Shown piece after piece: positions 52,501-62,909 of a DNA stretch of 64,000 nt (position 1 is its first letter; each line of letters opens with the position of its first letter). The DNA is from Macrothele yani (Eukaryota; Arthropoda; Arachnida; Araneae; Macrothelidae): NCBI GenBank assembly GCA_039090855.1, contig CM077011.1, positions 26,999,001 through 27,063,000 of the forward strand, read 5' to 3'. Below the pieces are notes generated by a model, which searched no databases, was not told where the DNA came from, and saw only the letters and a program-made list of their open reading frames with translations. The position numbers and the translations under genes were made by a program.

Positions 52501-52709
52501 TTTGGAGGTGTTTGGCCATAACTCAATACGCTGGCCAAGCGGGTTGGTGAGTGTGGGATAGCATTTCCTCTGATCCCGATGGTATAGTTATACCGCTATT
52601 GGCGGTCGTCAGAGCCCCTTTAGTGGGAACAGGATGCACCACGAGAAGGCGGGGTTGACATTTGTCAAGGAGAGGCTGTGATGTTACGCATCACCTGACC
52701 TTACATCCC
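49526..52709 (-). mobile_element. RTE-clade LINE, nearly full length, with TSD
   Basis: GCTTCTGGTAT flanks the element exactly (49515-49525 and 52710-52720), and the satellite monomer is continuous across it. The 3' end is a short (TGA/ATG)n run (49526-49544 reversed) only ~20 bp after the stop codon, as in RTE elements. The 5' leader is about 210 bp. The length of 3184 bp is that expected of a complete RTE. It contains one long ORF with a single premature stop. Confidence 0.95.
49546..52500 (-). pseudogene. RTE endonuclease-reverse transcriptase, one in-frame stop
   Basis: A single frame of 985 codons encodes the one protein of an RTE LINE. Its AP-like endonuclease would nick target DNA, and its reverse transcriptase would copy the element RNA at the nick. 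The endonuclease part runs from LTLATYNGRSL through WDIVGLSQVRR (residue 81 is Gln where the family has the catalytic Glu), GDFNAKIG and TGSDHRLVRC. The reverse transcriptase part has WNNATMILLHKKGD, FRNYRPISLLSVVYKIFTKV, MAFIDYEKAFDSV, GVRQGDTISPKLFNATLE and RFADDVVIFA (50283-50310). The C-terminus has YLGQQISSEGH and WAGHTARRTDHRW. The only stop is TGA at 52096-52098, in a position where CGA (Arg) is likely, so a CpG transition is plausible. Two lesions make autonomous activity unlikely. Confidence 0.96.
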
Positions 52710-55530
52710 GCTTCTGGTATATCTGCCATGAAATCTGAGCTTCTAAAATCTCTATTGAAAACATTATTTCGTAAACCGCTGCCACTCACTGCGATAAACC
52801 TTTTCGGAATATTTTCTTCTTAAAATATTGCATGGTTTCTCCGGGAGGGGGCGTAGATATATATCTTATTTTTATCAATCAATTTCGCCGCTACAAATGC
52901 AGATGATGTCGAATTCAAAATGCATTTTATTCCATATATTTGCTTCTAAACATCCGATTGAAAAATTCTTTTAACTTTCGATTCCATTTATGTCGAAGAG
53001 TATTTCAGGTATAGTTACTTTTCAAGTTACGCCTAATTTTTTCCGCTAGGGGGCGTAAAAGTAAATTACGTTTTCCCCTATATCTCTTCTTCTAAAACTC
53101 CGACTTGATTTTTTTTTCTTCAGCGGATACAGCTCCTGATGGAAAATCTTTTGCGTATAATTTCTAATTATTGGTAAAAAATTATTCGGCTAACAGGGGG
53201 GCGTAAGCGTTAATTTTTGCTTCTGGTGTATTTGCCATAAAATCTGAGCTTCTAAAACCTCGATTGAAAACATTCTTTCGTGGACCGATGCCACACACGC
53301 CGATAAACCACACACGTCGATTTCTCCGCGAGGGGCGTAGATGTATATCTTATTTTTGCCAATATCTCTACTTCTGGGAGTCCGATTTGAAAAGTTCCTT
53401 CTTTGTTGGATAGAGTTTCCGATGCGAAATGTTTTTCATATAAATTCAAAATTTTCAAGTAGGTCACAGACTTTCCGCTCGGGGGCGCAGAGGAAAATTG
53501 CGTTTTCTGCGATATTTCTGCTTCTAAAACTCCGATTTGAAAATATCTTCCTATATCGCATACAGCTCCTGATGAAAAATGTTTTTCACATAATTTCTAA
53601 TATTTGATAAAGAATGGTTTGGCCACCAAGGAACATAAGTGTTAATTTCTGCTTCTGACGTACTTGCAGCAACATCTGAGCTCCTGAAAACTCGACAAAA
53701 ATTGTTTTTTTAGCACGTCTTTTGTAAAAAAAGAACGTGCTTCTGTTATCGGTTTGTCCGGCCGTCTGTACTCACGATATCTCAGCAACTATTAGTCCGA
53801 TTTGAAAAATTCTTTTTGCATTGGGAAGCTTGAAATATGCAAATGATGATCATTTATTTCGTTTTCTTTTTTTTTTTTTTTACGATATACAATTTTGCCG
53901 CTAGAGGGCGTAAATGCAGATGATGTCGAATTCAAAAATACGTTTTATTCCCCATATTTGCTTCTTAACATCCGATAAATTTTTTTTTTATCTTTCGATT
54001 CTATTTATGTCGAAGAGTATTTTAGATATAGTTACTTTTTCAAATTGAGCATAGATTTTCCGCTAGGCGGCGTAAAAGTAAATTGCATTTACCCCCATAA
54101 CTCTTCTTCTAAAACTCCGATTTGAAAAACAATTTCTTTAGCGGATACATCTCCTGATGGAAAATCTTTTGCATACAATTTCAAATTTTTGGTAAAGAAC
54201 ACTTTGGCCACCAGGGGGCGTAAGTGTTAATTTTTGCTTCTGATGTATTTGCCGTAAGATCGGAGCTTCTACAATATCGATTGAAAAATTCTTTCGTGGA
54301 ATTATGCTACTCACATCGATAAACCTTTTTGGAATATTTTCTTCTTAAAATATTCAACAGTTTCTCCGCCAGGCGGCGTAGATGTACATCTTATTTTTGT
54401 CAATATCTGTACTTCTAGGAATCCGATTTGAAAAATTCTTTCTCTGTCGGATAGTGTTTTCCGTGTGACATGTTTTTCATATAATTTCAAAATTTTCAAG
54501 TAATTCATAGACTTTCCGCTAGGGGGCGTAGCGGTAAATTGCGTTTCACCTTATATCTCTGCTTTTAAATCTCCGATTTGAAAAATTCTTTCTGCACCGG
54601 ATACAGCTCCTGATGGGAAATCCTTTGCACATAATTTCTAATTTTTGAAAAAAAATAGTTTGGCCACCAGGGGCGTAAATCTTAATTTCCGCAGCAAAAT
54701 ATGAGCTTCTAAATTCTCGATTGAAAAAAACGTCGTTTGTTGACCGATACTACACATGTCGACAAACCTTTTAGACACATTTTCTTCTTAAAATAGTGCA
54801 TGGTTTCTACGCCAGGGGGCGTAGATATATATCTTATTTTTGTCAATATCTCTACTTCTAAGAGTACGATTTGAAAAATTCCTTCTTTGTTGGATAGTGT
54901 TTCCGATGCGAAATGTTTTTTTTCTATAAATTCAAAATTTTCAAGTAAATCATACACTTTCCGCTAGGGGGCACAAAGGTAAATTGCGTTTTCGGCGTTA
55001 TTTCTGCTCCGAAAGCTCTGATTTGAAAAATTCTTCCTGTATCGCATACAAGACCTGATGGAAAATATTTTTCACATAATTTCTAATGTTTGGTAAAGAA
55101 TGGTTTAGCCACCAGGGTTCATATGTGTTAATTTCTGCTTCTGAAGTATCTGTTGCAAAATCTGGGCTCCTGAAAACTCGACTAATCTTTTTTCTTCGAC
55201 CGATACCGCTTGTACGGATAAACCTTTTGAGAATACTTTCTTCTAAAATAATGCATGGTTTTCCCACCAGGAGACGTAAAGTCACATCTTATTTTTGTCG
55301 ATATCTCTGTTTCTAAGAGTTCGTCAGCTCACGATTCCGTTTACAGCAATATCTGAGGGATTAAAAACCCGATTGAAAATCTTCTTTGTTTGGTCAGATC
55401 TATTGTTTTTCATACCGGTTACATTGACTTTGAATAGCCTTGATAAATTTAATTTACGTGAGAACGGGTTCAAAAGACTTGCTCATTACACCCGAAAATT
55501 CGGTGCCATGTTTCTTGTTTAATAAATGGA
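52710..55530 (-). repeat. CTCF-like satellite, copy 2 right part
   Basis: This is the longest block. Boxes occur at 53043, 53898, 54060, 54208, 54366, 54516, 54664, 54809, 54961, 55109 and 55264; intervals from 53898 on are 145-162 bp. Three types alternate: CCGCTAGGGGGCGTA, TGGCCACCAGGGGGCGTAA and CCGCCAGGCGGCGTAG. A unit boundary (hairpin TTAGCACGTCTTTTGT) is at 53711-53730. The right end has GATTCCGTTTACAGCAATAT and TTCGGTGCCATGTTTCTTG, as at 3220-3420 reversed. Confidence 0.92.
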
Positions 55531-55885
55531 TGCAAGCGTTTGATAGAGCAGCTGCTGCTGTATCGAATTCTTGGTCGTCCCACGACAGGAGGGAGCAGAT
55601 CAACAGGGTAAATCCGAAGCGCGAGTCATTTCTTGCTTTCACGATGATGCAATACATTGTACCAACCATCGTCCTTCTCTCCATAGACCTGTCAGGTATC
55701 ACTCCCGATCAAACACTTACACAGCCGTTTTCTCCCGAAACTCTCAATTACGTAATTTACTAACACCAGGATATTTGAAGCATGTATCTTCAACAAAATA
55801 AAAGGCCTTCAGATCCTCCACTGAACTTACATAACGCTAATCATTTATGTGTGTAAATAAACAATAAGAAATATATTCACCTCTC
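55531..55885. other. No recognised feature
   Basis: Overlapping frames on both strands (55440-55763, 55454-55702) partly read through satellite; the unique part has no known motif. Confidence 0.5.
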
Positions 55886-56033
55886 ATGGATGTTGTGTTT
55901 GTCTTACGGCACTGGCTCTCTCGCTTCCCTGGAACCAGTGACCCTAAATTAGGGACGGGCGACTGCTTATAGCCCATTGAGTTGCTCACAGTGGTCGTTA
56001 AACCTTCAATAAAAAAAAACAAAAAAAAAAAAA
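55886..56033 (+). mobile_element. SINE family 1, 5' truncated
   Basis: It starts CATGGATGTTGTGTTTGTC and runs to TTAAACCTTCAATAAAAAAAA plus A-rich tail. The tRNA-like head is missing. Confidence 0.92.
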
Positions 56034-56039
56034 TGTTGG

Positions 56040-56963
56040 GCGTATTTCACATGGAAGCTTGTGCCGTCATTACTTTAATAACTTATGACTAACTTCCGTT
56101 ATATTCGACGATACTTTTAAAATGAACAGTATAATGTTCGTTATTTTTTTTTAATAGAAAGTGTAATTTAAAAAATTGGATCCCACTTTTTGATGCTGCG
56201 GTATTTTTTCCAAAAACGGAAGAACACACCGAAGGACAAAGCCCATACTATACTCACATAGTTCTTCTTCAGCTCACGTGCTGAAAATAATAATTTCCAA
56301 AAGATTCAATGCATTAAGCATGGAAATCGCGTGCCATTATTATTTATTTGTATTGTCTTGTCACTGTCTTCCGTGATGTTAGAAGATACTTCATTTTTCA
56401 AGCGCGGCAGGCTTTTTTCATCTTGTTACATGACGCACACGCCCATGCAACGTATTTTAAGAAAGACTGATAGACATTGAAAACCTTTGATAGTATCTTC
56501 GGAGATAATAAAAGCCTCAGATAAGACTAAATCGCTACTTCTTAAATTATCTGACACTGATTTCTTCTATCTTTATCATCTTATTGCCATCATTTTATGT
56601 TCATCCAGTATTTTAAGCTTACTGGCAGATTCTGATTTGCTGAAAACCGAACTCGACTTACAATGGCTCACACATTTCATGTAGCATCACGTAAGAAAAT
56701 AGTTCACATCACTGTATACTCTTAGTTCTAACATCACAGAAAATCCTCATGAATTTTCGATTGTGTAAATGTAATGGGTCAGAAAATATTCTGTTTTTAA
56801 GAAAGCGTCAGAGTCAATTTAAACTCTCAAAAAATGAAAAAAGAAAGTTTTTCTTTTCATTCTTTTTTAAAACACAAAGTAGTGTTTATATATCTTGAAA
56901 TGTTTTTAGTAGTTGAACTTGTTATTGAATTCACTTGTTTCCCTTAGATAAACTTGCTGAGCA
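56040..56963. other. No recognised feature, AT-rich
   Basis: No gene or repeat recognised. Confidence 0.5.
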
Positions 56964-56965
56964 TA

Positions 56966-58152
56966 CACAGTGGTATCAGAATAAAATGACCACCCCCGGA
57001 GTCACAGTGTACCCGCCCAGACGCTTCGTAGAGTGCACGTGACAAGGTCGACCACACGGAGATATAAGCAGCTGGCCAGGACAGATGAGCCATAGTGCGT
57101 AACGTGAGCACAATGGGCAGAGGTAGAGTTTTGACGGATGTTCAAAAAGGGATGATCATCTGCTATCGCACCTAGGGTGGAAACATCTCAGAAACAACAG
57201 ACTTCGTGGGCTGTTCGCGAGGTGCTGTAGTAAGGGTGTACCAAGAATGGACCACTGGTACACCCAGTACCTCATGACGTCATAACTGTGGAGACCCAAA
57301 AGCCATCGACCCCAGAGGAGAACGTCGCCTTCGTAGGCTGGTAAAGGGCAATCGATGCGCAACAGTGCAGGAATTGACCACGCAATTGAAAGCTGGGGCA
57401 CCCAAGTACTTGTCCCCGATAACAGTAGAATGACTTCTGTTATGCATGGGTCTCCGGAGTAGTGGATGCTGCGTCAAGGCGTTCATGTTAACCCAAGTCC
57501 ATCGTCAATGACGCTTGCAGTTCGCATAGGACTACCGTCATTGGACAGTGGAAGAGTGGAAAAGGGTACTTGAATCGAGGATTCTACTCCACAGAAGTGA
57601 CGAGCGGTGACGGATACGGCGTCAGACACATGAGAGCCAACACCCGGACACGCTTGTCGGTCAAATACAGGCCGGCGGTGACAGTGTGCATGTCTGGGGG
57701 ATGTTTTTCTGGTATGACCTGGAACCGCTGGTACCACTGGATGGGTCCGCCGGTCACCAATGACTACCTGTCCGTCCTCGTTGACTACATGCATCCCTTC
57801 ATGTTGGACGTTTACCCTGGTGGTGATGGTGTCTACCAACAAGACAATACGCCCTGCCACGTACCTAAGGGGATGCGTGACTGGTTCCAGGAACGCGACA
57901 GCAACGTCTGCGTTCTCCCTTGGCCGGCGAAATCTCCCGAACTCAATTCCATAGAGCATGTGTGGGATATTTGGATCGACTGCTTTGACGTGCCAATCCA
58001 CAAGCTCGTCATCTACGGGAATCCCGTGCTCTGCTGCAGACCTAATTGGCACGTGTGCCTCGGGCAACCTTCCAAAGACTCATTTCTTGCATACCACGCC
58101 GTCTCGCTGCTGTCATCGGGGTCAAAGGTTGTTATTCCCCCTAAGGTGGACA
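56966..58152 (+). mobile_element. Tc1 element, right end truncated
   Basis: The left end CACAGTGGTATCAGAATAAA, then ATGACCACCCCC, follows TA at 56964-56965. The right end decays after GGGGTCAAAGGTTGTTATTC and is cut where the next Tc1 inserts at TA 58153-58154. Confidence 0.82.
57112..58140 (+). pseudogene. Tc1 transposase (DD36E-type spacing), broken
   Basis: It starts MGRGRVLTDVQKGMIICYRT. Stops follow, but the parts GNISETTDFVGCSRGAVVRV (helix-turn-helix), AIDPRGERRLRRLVKGNRCA, TVQELTTQLKAGAP and DYRHWTVEEWKRVL are readable. The 57570-58241 frame has CMSGGCFSGMTWNRWYHWMG, YPGGDGVYQQDNTPCHVPKG (second Asp) and LPWPAKSPELNSIEHVWD (Glu; 36 residues between). After that it shifts into nonsense; RRLAAVIGVKG survives in another frame. 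The first catalytic site (SDE) reads LHRSDER after a shift. The later residues of the 57570 frame run into the neighbouring element and are not part of it. It is inactive. Confidence 0.9.
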
Positions 58153-58154
58153 TA

Positions 58155-59391
58155 CACTATTTTCAAAAAAATCACCGGACACCCCTTCAAAAGCAAATGA
58201 ACGGATCTGCTGCGTTCTTAAGATGCGCGGTACAGCTGTAAACGGTATAAAAACAAGCCTGCAGCTGACTGCGATCATATCGCACTGTGAGGTTCAGTGA
58301 AAATGTCGCGGTGGGAGAGAACTGACTTTGAGAAAGGAAAGATTGTTGGGTGTTATATTAGCGGGTTGTCTATAAGAGAAACCGAGAGGCGTTTAGACAT
58401 ACACAAGTCAACTGTTTTGGATGTACTGTAGAAGTGGAAGACACATGGCGTGCCTGAAGCAGCAAAACGTACCGACATACCAAAGAAAATCAGTGATACA
58501 CGAAGTCGAAGCCTCAGGAGAGTCGTTACAGTTAATCGATGGAGTATTGCACAAGACCTCAGTGTACAGGTGATTAAAAATGCTTCAACCTCGATATGCA
58601 CACGTACCATTCGCGGAGAATTTCATTCCATTGGTTACCGTGATCGTGCGGCTGCTCATCAGCCTTTCATCTCCACTCGGAATGCTACTTCTCGTTTAGC
58701 ATGGTGTAAAAAACATTTATCGTGGAACGTAGATAAATGGAAACGGGTCCTATGGACTGATTAATCCATCAGCCTGATGGCCGTGTGTGTGTACGGCGGC
58801 AGCCGGGGAAACGCTATTTACCACAGTGTACTGTTCCTACGGTCAAGTTTGGAGCTCGCAGTGTACTCGTGTGGGGGTGTTTTTCGTGGTATGGTCCCGG
58901 CCCATTGGTTATCGTGGACAAACCTGTTAATCAGTACGTCTACTACGATATTCTGGACAATCGTGCTCTACCAACTCTGTGGCAATACTATGGAACCGCG
59001 CCTTGTTGGTACCAGCAGGATAATGCACCGAGCCATAAAGCAAGGACTGTTACGGCGTGGATTGGCGATAATTTTGCATCGTGTGTGGACTGGCCAGCAC
59101 AGAGCCCTGATCTTAATCCCATAGAGCACCGATGGGATGAATTAGAGCGCCGTATACGAAGTGTTTGGAATCAAGACCTACTACTAAGCAACAGTTAGCG
59201 GCAGCATTATGTAGTGAATGGAAGTGCATACCTATCGCTGTGTTCCAAAACCTTGTCGAAAGTATGTCTCGAAGGGTCCGTGCATGCATTAAAGCCAAAG
59301 GTGGACTGACACTGTACGTGTACTAATGTATATCAATAAAGATATGTTATGTTTCTCTTCTAGATGCCTGGTGAGTTTTGTCAATGTAGTG
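58155..59391 (+). mobile_element. Tc1 element (DD34E), second copy
   Basis: The left end CACTATTTTCAAAAAAATCA and the reversed right end CACTACATTGACAAAACTCA match each other and the ends of the 32300-33537 copy. The length (about 1237 bp) equals that copy. It adjoins the previous Tc1 at a TA. Confidence 0.92.
58303..59326 (+). pseudogene. Tc1 transposase, broken
   Basis: MSRWERTDFEKGKIVGCYIS starts the same protein as at 33405. A stop replaces a residue after STVLDVL (58430-58432). The frame continues WKTHGVPEAAKRTDIPKKIS to WKRVLWTD and a stop where Glu is expected. A frameshift leads to the second half (58785-59198): CTVPTVKFGARSVLVWGCFS, NQYVYYDILDNRALPTLWQY, CWYQQDNAPSHKARTVTAWI (second Asp) and VDWPAQSPDLNPIEHRWDEL (Glu), with 34 residues between. 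The C-terminus needs another shift (ACIKAKGGLTLY). The catalytic core is better kept here than in the 32300 copy. Confidence 0.94.
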
Positions 59392-59725
59392 AATATATAT
59401 ATATTCGTATTTCACATATATATATACATTCATATGTCTTAGTAGACACACACATTCATCACCTTTCATTATTTTCATTCATACATTCATATGTCTTAGT
59501 AGACACATACATTCACCACCTTTCATTATTTTCATTCATACATTCACATACATATTCACATGTCACTTATTCACATATTCGTATTTTCACCCCCTTTCAT
59601 TCATACATTCGCATACATATTCACATATCTTACATTCACATATTCGTATTTTCACCACCTTTCATTCATACATTCACATAGATATTCACATGTCTTGGTA
59701 GACACATACATTCACCTCATTTCTC
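59392..59725 (+). repeat. ATTCA-rich minisatellite
   Basis: Nested tandem repeats of CATTCATACATTCACATA, ATATTCACATGTC and CACCTTTCATTATTTTC type, with TAGTAGACACATACATTCA shared by two or three units. The 105- and 70-codon frames over it (IHSYVLVDTYIHHLSLFSF) are low-complexity shadows. Confidence 0.93.
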
Positions 59726-59799
59726 GAAGTCGGCGGAGATTTGTGCCACTGTCACTCTCCGGTTGGTTGTGACTACACGATGCAGATGACGATGGCCAC

Positions 59800-59997
59800 G
59801 TTCATCCCCCACTTTTCTGCCCCCACAGCGCTGTCCCCGATGCGATGTTACTCTGGAAATGGCGTATTCCCGATACGCTCTTGATACTGTCGAAAGGAGA
59901 TGCTCTCAATTTCTCTGCCACCTTCGCGATATAATGAATCTTGTGTCTGGCACCCGCTATCATCCCTTTTTCAAACTTTATTACCTCACGACGTTTA
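59800..59997 (-). pseudogene. Possible Tc1 N-terminal remnant
   Basis: The minus-strand sequence KRREVIKFEKGMIAGARHKI, then AKVAEKL, resembles the start of Tc1 transposases (EFERGMIVGARLAG...). The rest is not recognisable. It abuts the left TIR of the mariner at 60000. Confidence 0.4.
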
Positions 59998-60333
59998 TAC
60001 AAACTACGTCCGAAAAGTTCTAGGGCGGACCGCATAATTGGCGTAACAATAATGGGATACAAATATCACGTGTATGCCAGAAGACAGCAGTCCTTAGCCA
60101 ATGGGCGAACAGCTGGAAACCGGTTTGTACCGGTACCGACAAGCTGCAGATGGACATTAAGGGAGTTATAGCAAGAATTCTCGTTCCGTTTCATTTTAAG
60201 CCATGGAAGAGCAGAAAGTAAACATCCGTTTTTATTGGAAACTTGATAAATCAGCAACTCAAACTTACAGTTTGGGAATAAACGAGGAGCAAGCCATCGT
60301 TGCACGATATGTGAAGACAAATGGTCAGATATG

Positions 60334-62123
60334 GATAATTTAAAAACATTTATTTACAGTTAAAATAAGTGAAATAAAATGACCACATGAGATCTTTTGA
60401 CTACCACTTTGGCGTCATCATTAGATGTTTGACAAAGAGTGGAACGGAGACCGGCATTAAATAAAGTAAATACGTAACATGTGACCAGTACAATTGCATA
60501 GAGTGATTTATATAAAGAGTCATATGTTCATAACATCCAGAACTGAGTTTTGTCCATGAGGTATCAGTGATCTCCAAGTTAATTATCATTACAGCAAAAG
60601 GTAGTTTTAGCTATAATATGTAAGCTTTTGCACAGCAGTAAGGAGTTATCATTAGTTGCTTTTTGCAGTACAGCTGCTTCCTTCCATTGTGGATAATACT
60701 GTCCTTCCTGAACACAACGGGCTAAAGCCGTAGTTAACTTACCATTTTTGAGATCATACTTGTGTTCATTCATTCTAGTCTTTAATGTCCTCCTGGTAGA
60801 ACCGATATATAATTTTTTAGTTTGCGATGGGTCATGGGGAAATAGAGGAATGGAATAAATTCCATGCACGTTTTCCACACTCACCTTGTCACGATCACTC
60901 CTGATTAGATGCAAGATATTAAGAGTCTTTGAGCCAAAGTCAATGTCATGATGTCGGCACAGATTCTTTAACACCGGAGTAAAACTTGGGTGGTAGTCGA
61001 GTGAACCTACGTACCTCCTTTTTGGGGTATAACGAATTAAGGAGCATTCCCGTGAAAACAGGTTTTTATTGTAGAGTCTGTCTACAGTAGTATTATTGAA
61101 ACCAAAAAAGGAGGGCAGTTCTTTGATCTTTAAAAGTTCAGAACATCTGAGAGCGTCATTCGAGCAATGAGTTATTGCCCGTCTAACTATAAACGAAATT
61201 GATCCTGACTTATAGTTAGTCGGGTGAAAAGAGTCTTTAGGTATCATCGAAGGCGAAGTGGTTGGTTTACGATAAACTGTAAAGCTGAGTTGATGGGTAA
61301 CAGGATTGCGTATTAAGCTAAAATCCAGATATGGCAAGGTGTAGTTTTCTTCACACTCCACTGTAAAGGATATGGTAGGATATTGAAGTGACATATGATC
61401 CCGGAAAACAATTAGCTCATCATAAGAGTGAGGCCAAATAACTAAAACGTCATCAACGTACCTTATATACAGAAGTGGCTTGTAGTTGCAAGTCTCCAAG
61501 GCGGAATTTTCGAGATGCTGGAGAAAACTCTCTGCTAGACATGCTGACAGAAGGGAGTCCATGGCGGCCCCCTCTGTTTGTCTATATATTACATCATGTA
61601 AACGAAAGTAAGTACGTTGATGAACAAGTTTTAATGCGGAGATACCAGAATCGGTTAAGTCGGGAACCAAGCCAGAGTTTATAAGTTTTTGACGAATAAG
61701 CATGCGAGTCTCGGCAATAGGTACGTTATGATACAACGAAACCACATCCAAAGAGACAAAAAAGAAAGGTGTATTACCCAAATTTGTGGCCTTTATCCGG
61801 TCAAGAGTTTGCTTCAAGCTCTGTACAGAGTAAAGTGAGCCCACTAGGAGAGGGGGGGGCAAGAAATTTGGACAGAGCTCTTTCTAGGGGTCTCGTGAGA
61901 CTAGCGTATCCCGAGACCAAGGGGCGAATCGGGTTGTCAACTTTGTGGGTCTTCACCTTCCCAAAAAGTTCAGAAACACGGGGGCCAAATGTAGGCTGCA
62001 AACCCGATAAAATTTCAGGGGGAAGGACTGAGTGATTTTTAAGTCTGCGAATAGCGGATAGTGTAGCGGGTGTCGGATCTGATTTCATTTATTTTAACTG
62101 CAAATAAATGTTTTTAAATTATC
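60334..62123 (-). mobile_element. Penelope-like element, 5' truncated, with inverted flanks
   Basis: GATAATTTAAAAACATTTAT, continuing TTACAGTTAAAATAAGTGAAA, at 60334-60376 is repeated inverted at 62081-62123 with 3 changes. This fits the inverted terminal-repeat arrangement seen in Penelope-like elements. The reverse transcriptase/GIY-YIG pseudogene lies between. The two mariner halves on either side mark the insertion. Confidence 0.88.
60579..62088 (-). pseudogene. Penelope-like reverse transcriptase with GIY-YIG endonuclease
   Basis: The 5' frame (61801-62088) gives SELFGKVKTHKVDNPIRPLV and SGYASLTRPLERALSKFLAP, the first reverse transcriptase block. A frameshift at the G-run 61850-61858 leads to the 427-codon frame (60579-61862): FFVSLDVVSLYHNVPI, DVIYRQTEGAAMDSLLSACL, YIRYVDDVLVIW (YVDD site, about 61435-61470), LPYLDFSLIRNPVTHQLSFT and YRKPTTSPSMIPKDSFHPTN. 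The C-terminus holds the GIY-YIG endonuclease start GIYSIPLFPHD and KKLYIGSTRRTLKTRMNEHK. The N-terminal third is missing. Penelope-like elements use this pair to nick and copy themselves. Apart from the truncation and one homopolymer frameshift the frame is open. Confidence 0.94.
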
Positions 62124-62287
62124 CTCCCCCCCCTCGCAGCAGAGTTTTCGAATGGTACACACGGCTTCGTGAGGGGGGGGGGATCCTTTGATGATGATCC
62201 GAGATCTGGGCGTTTCTCCAGTGAACGGACAGTGGAAAAAATCGAAGTGAGGAATCAATTAAAGAAAGATTGCCGAATCACAGTGAG

Positions 62288-62506
62288 CCACCCCGGTGGC
62301 GCACTGGTCTAAGCGATGGCCTCTGATCATTCGTCCGAACGGGGTCCGGGTTCGAATCCCGGTGAGGCATGGATGTTGTGTTTGTCTTACGGCACTGGCT
62401 CTCTCCCTTCCCTGGAACCAGTGACCCTAAATTAGGGACGGGCGACTGCTTGTAGCCCATTGAGTTGCTCACGGTGGTCGTTAAACCTCCAATCAAAATA
62501 AAAAAA
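62288..62506 (+). mobile_element. tRNA-derived SINE, family 1, with 12-bp TSD
   Basis: A full-length copy. AATCACAGTGAG flanks it at 62276-62287 and 62507-62518. It lies inside the mariner transposase remnant, so it is younger than that mariner. Confidence 0.95.
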
Positions 62507-62909
62507 AATCACAGTGAGACTTTTAGCTAAGTCGGTGGGCGTCAGTAAGTCTACCTGTCATGAGATTCTGCACGGAGACCTGGGTAACCGAAATCTTAAT
62601 ACCAGATTAGCACCCATCATCCTGAATGATGAACAAAAAGAGACTCGTTCGTCGATCAGTTTCGATCCGTTGGGCACTGCAACTGAGGATCCTGATTTTT
62701 GCTCCAGAATTATTGCAGGAGATGAAACATGATGAAGCCCACAAACCAAGCGATAAAGCGCTGAATGGAGCTATCTGTTCCGATTTGCATTATAAACCGG
62801 TTTCCAGCTGTTTCCTGGTTGGCTAAGGACTGCTGTCTTCTGGCATACACGTGATCCCACTTCAGTTATGTTGTGAGCCCTAGAAGTTTTCGGACGTAAG
62901 TTGTACATA

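Larger units (their letters stand above)
60203..62825 (+). pseudogene. Mariner transposase remnant, interrupted twice
   Basis: The N-terminus MEEQKVNIRFYWKLDKSATQ begins at 60203. The Penelope-like element interrupts it at 60334-62123. After that, VSPVNGQWKKSK fits the Arg-rich linker region. A SINE (62288-62506) interrupts again, and the helix-turn-helix RLLAKSVGVSKSTCHEILHG, DLGNRNLNTRLAPIILNDEQ and SRIIAGDET (first catalytic Asp) follow. The second and third acidic regions are missing, because the sequence passes directly into the right TIR. It is an inactive internal deletion product. Confidence 0.85.
60000..62903 (+). mobile_element. Mariner deletion derivative with >100-bp TIRs, holding PLE and SINE
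   Basis: The left end CAAACTACGTCCGAAAAGTT and the reversed right end CAACTTACGTCCGAAAACTT match, with TA at 59998-59999 and 62904-62905. A second, nearly perfect inverted block follows inside (60068-60130 and about 62795-62856: TGTATGCCAGAAGACAGCAG through AGCTGGAAACCGGTTT). Without the inserts the element is roughly 870 bp, too short for a full transposase. Confidence 0.9.

Noticed and set aside
57958..58241. C-terminal extension of the Tc1 frame 57570-58241
   Set aside because: After the IEHVWD motif the frame has shifted and then reads into the neighbouring Tc1, so the extra residues are not part of a real protein.
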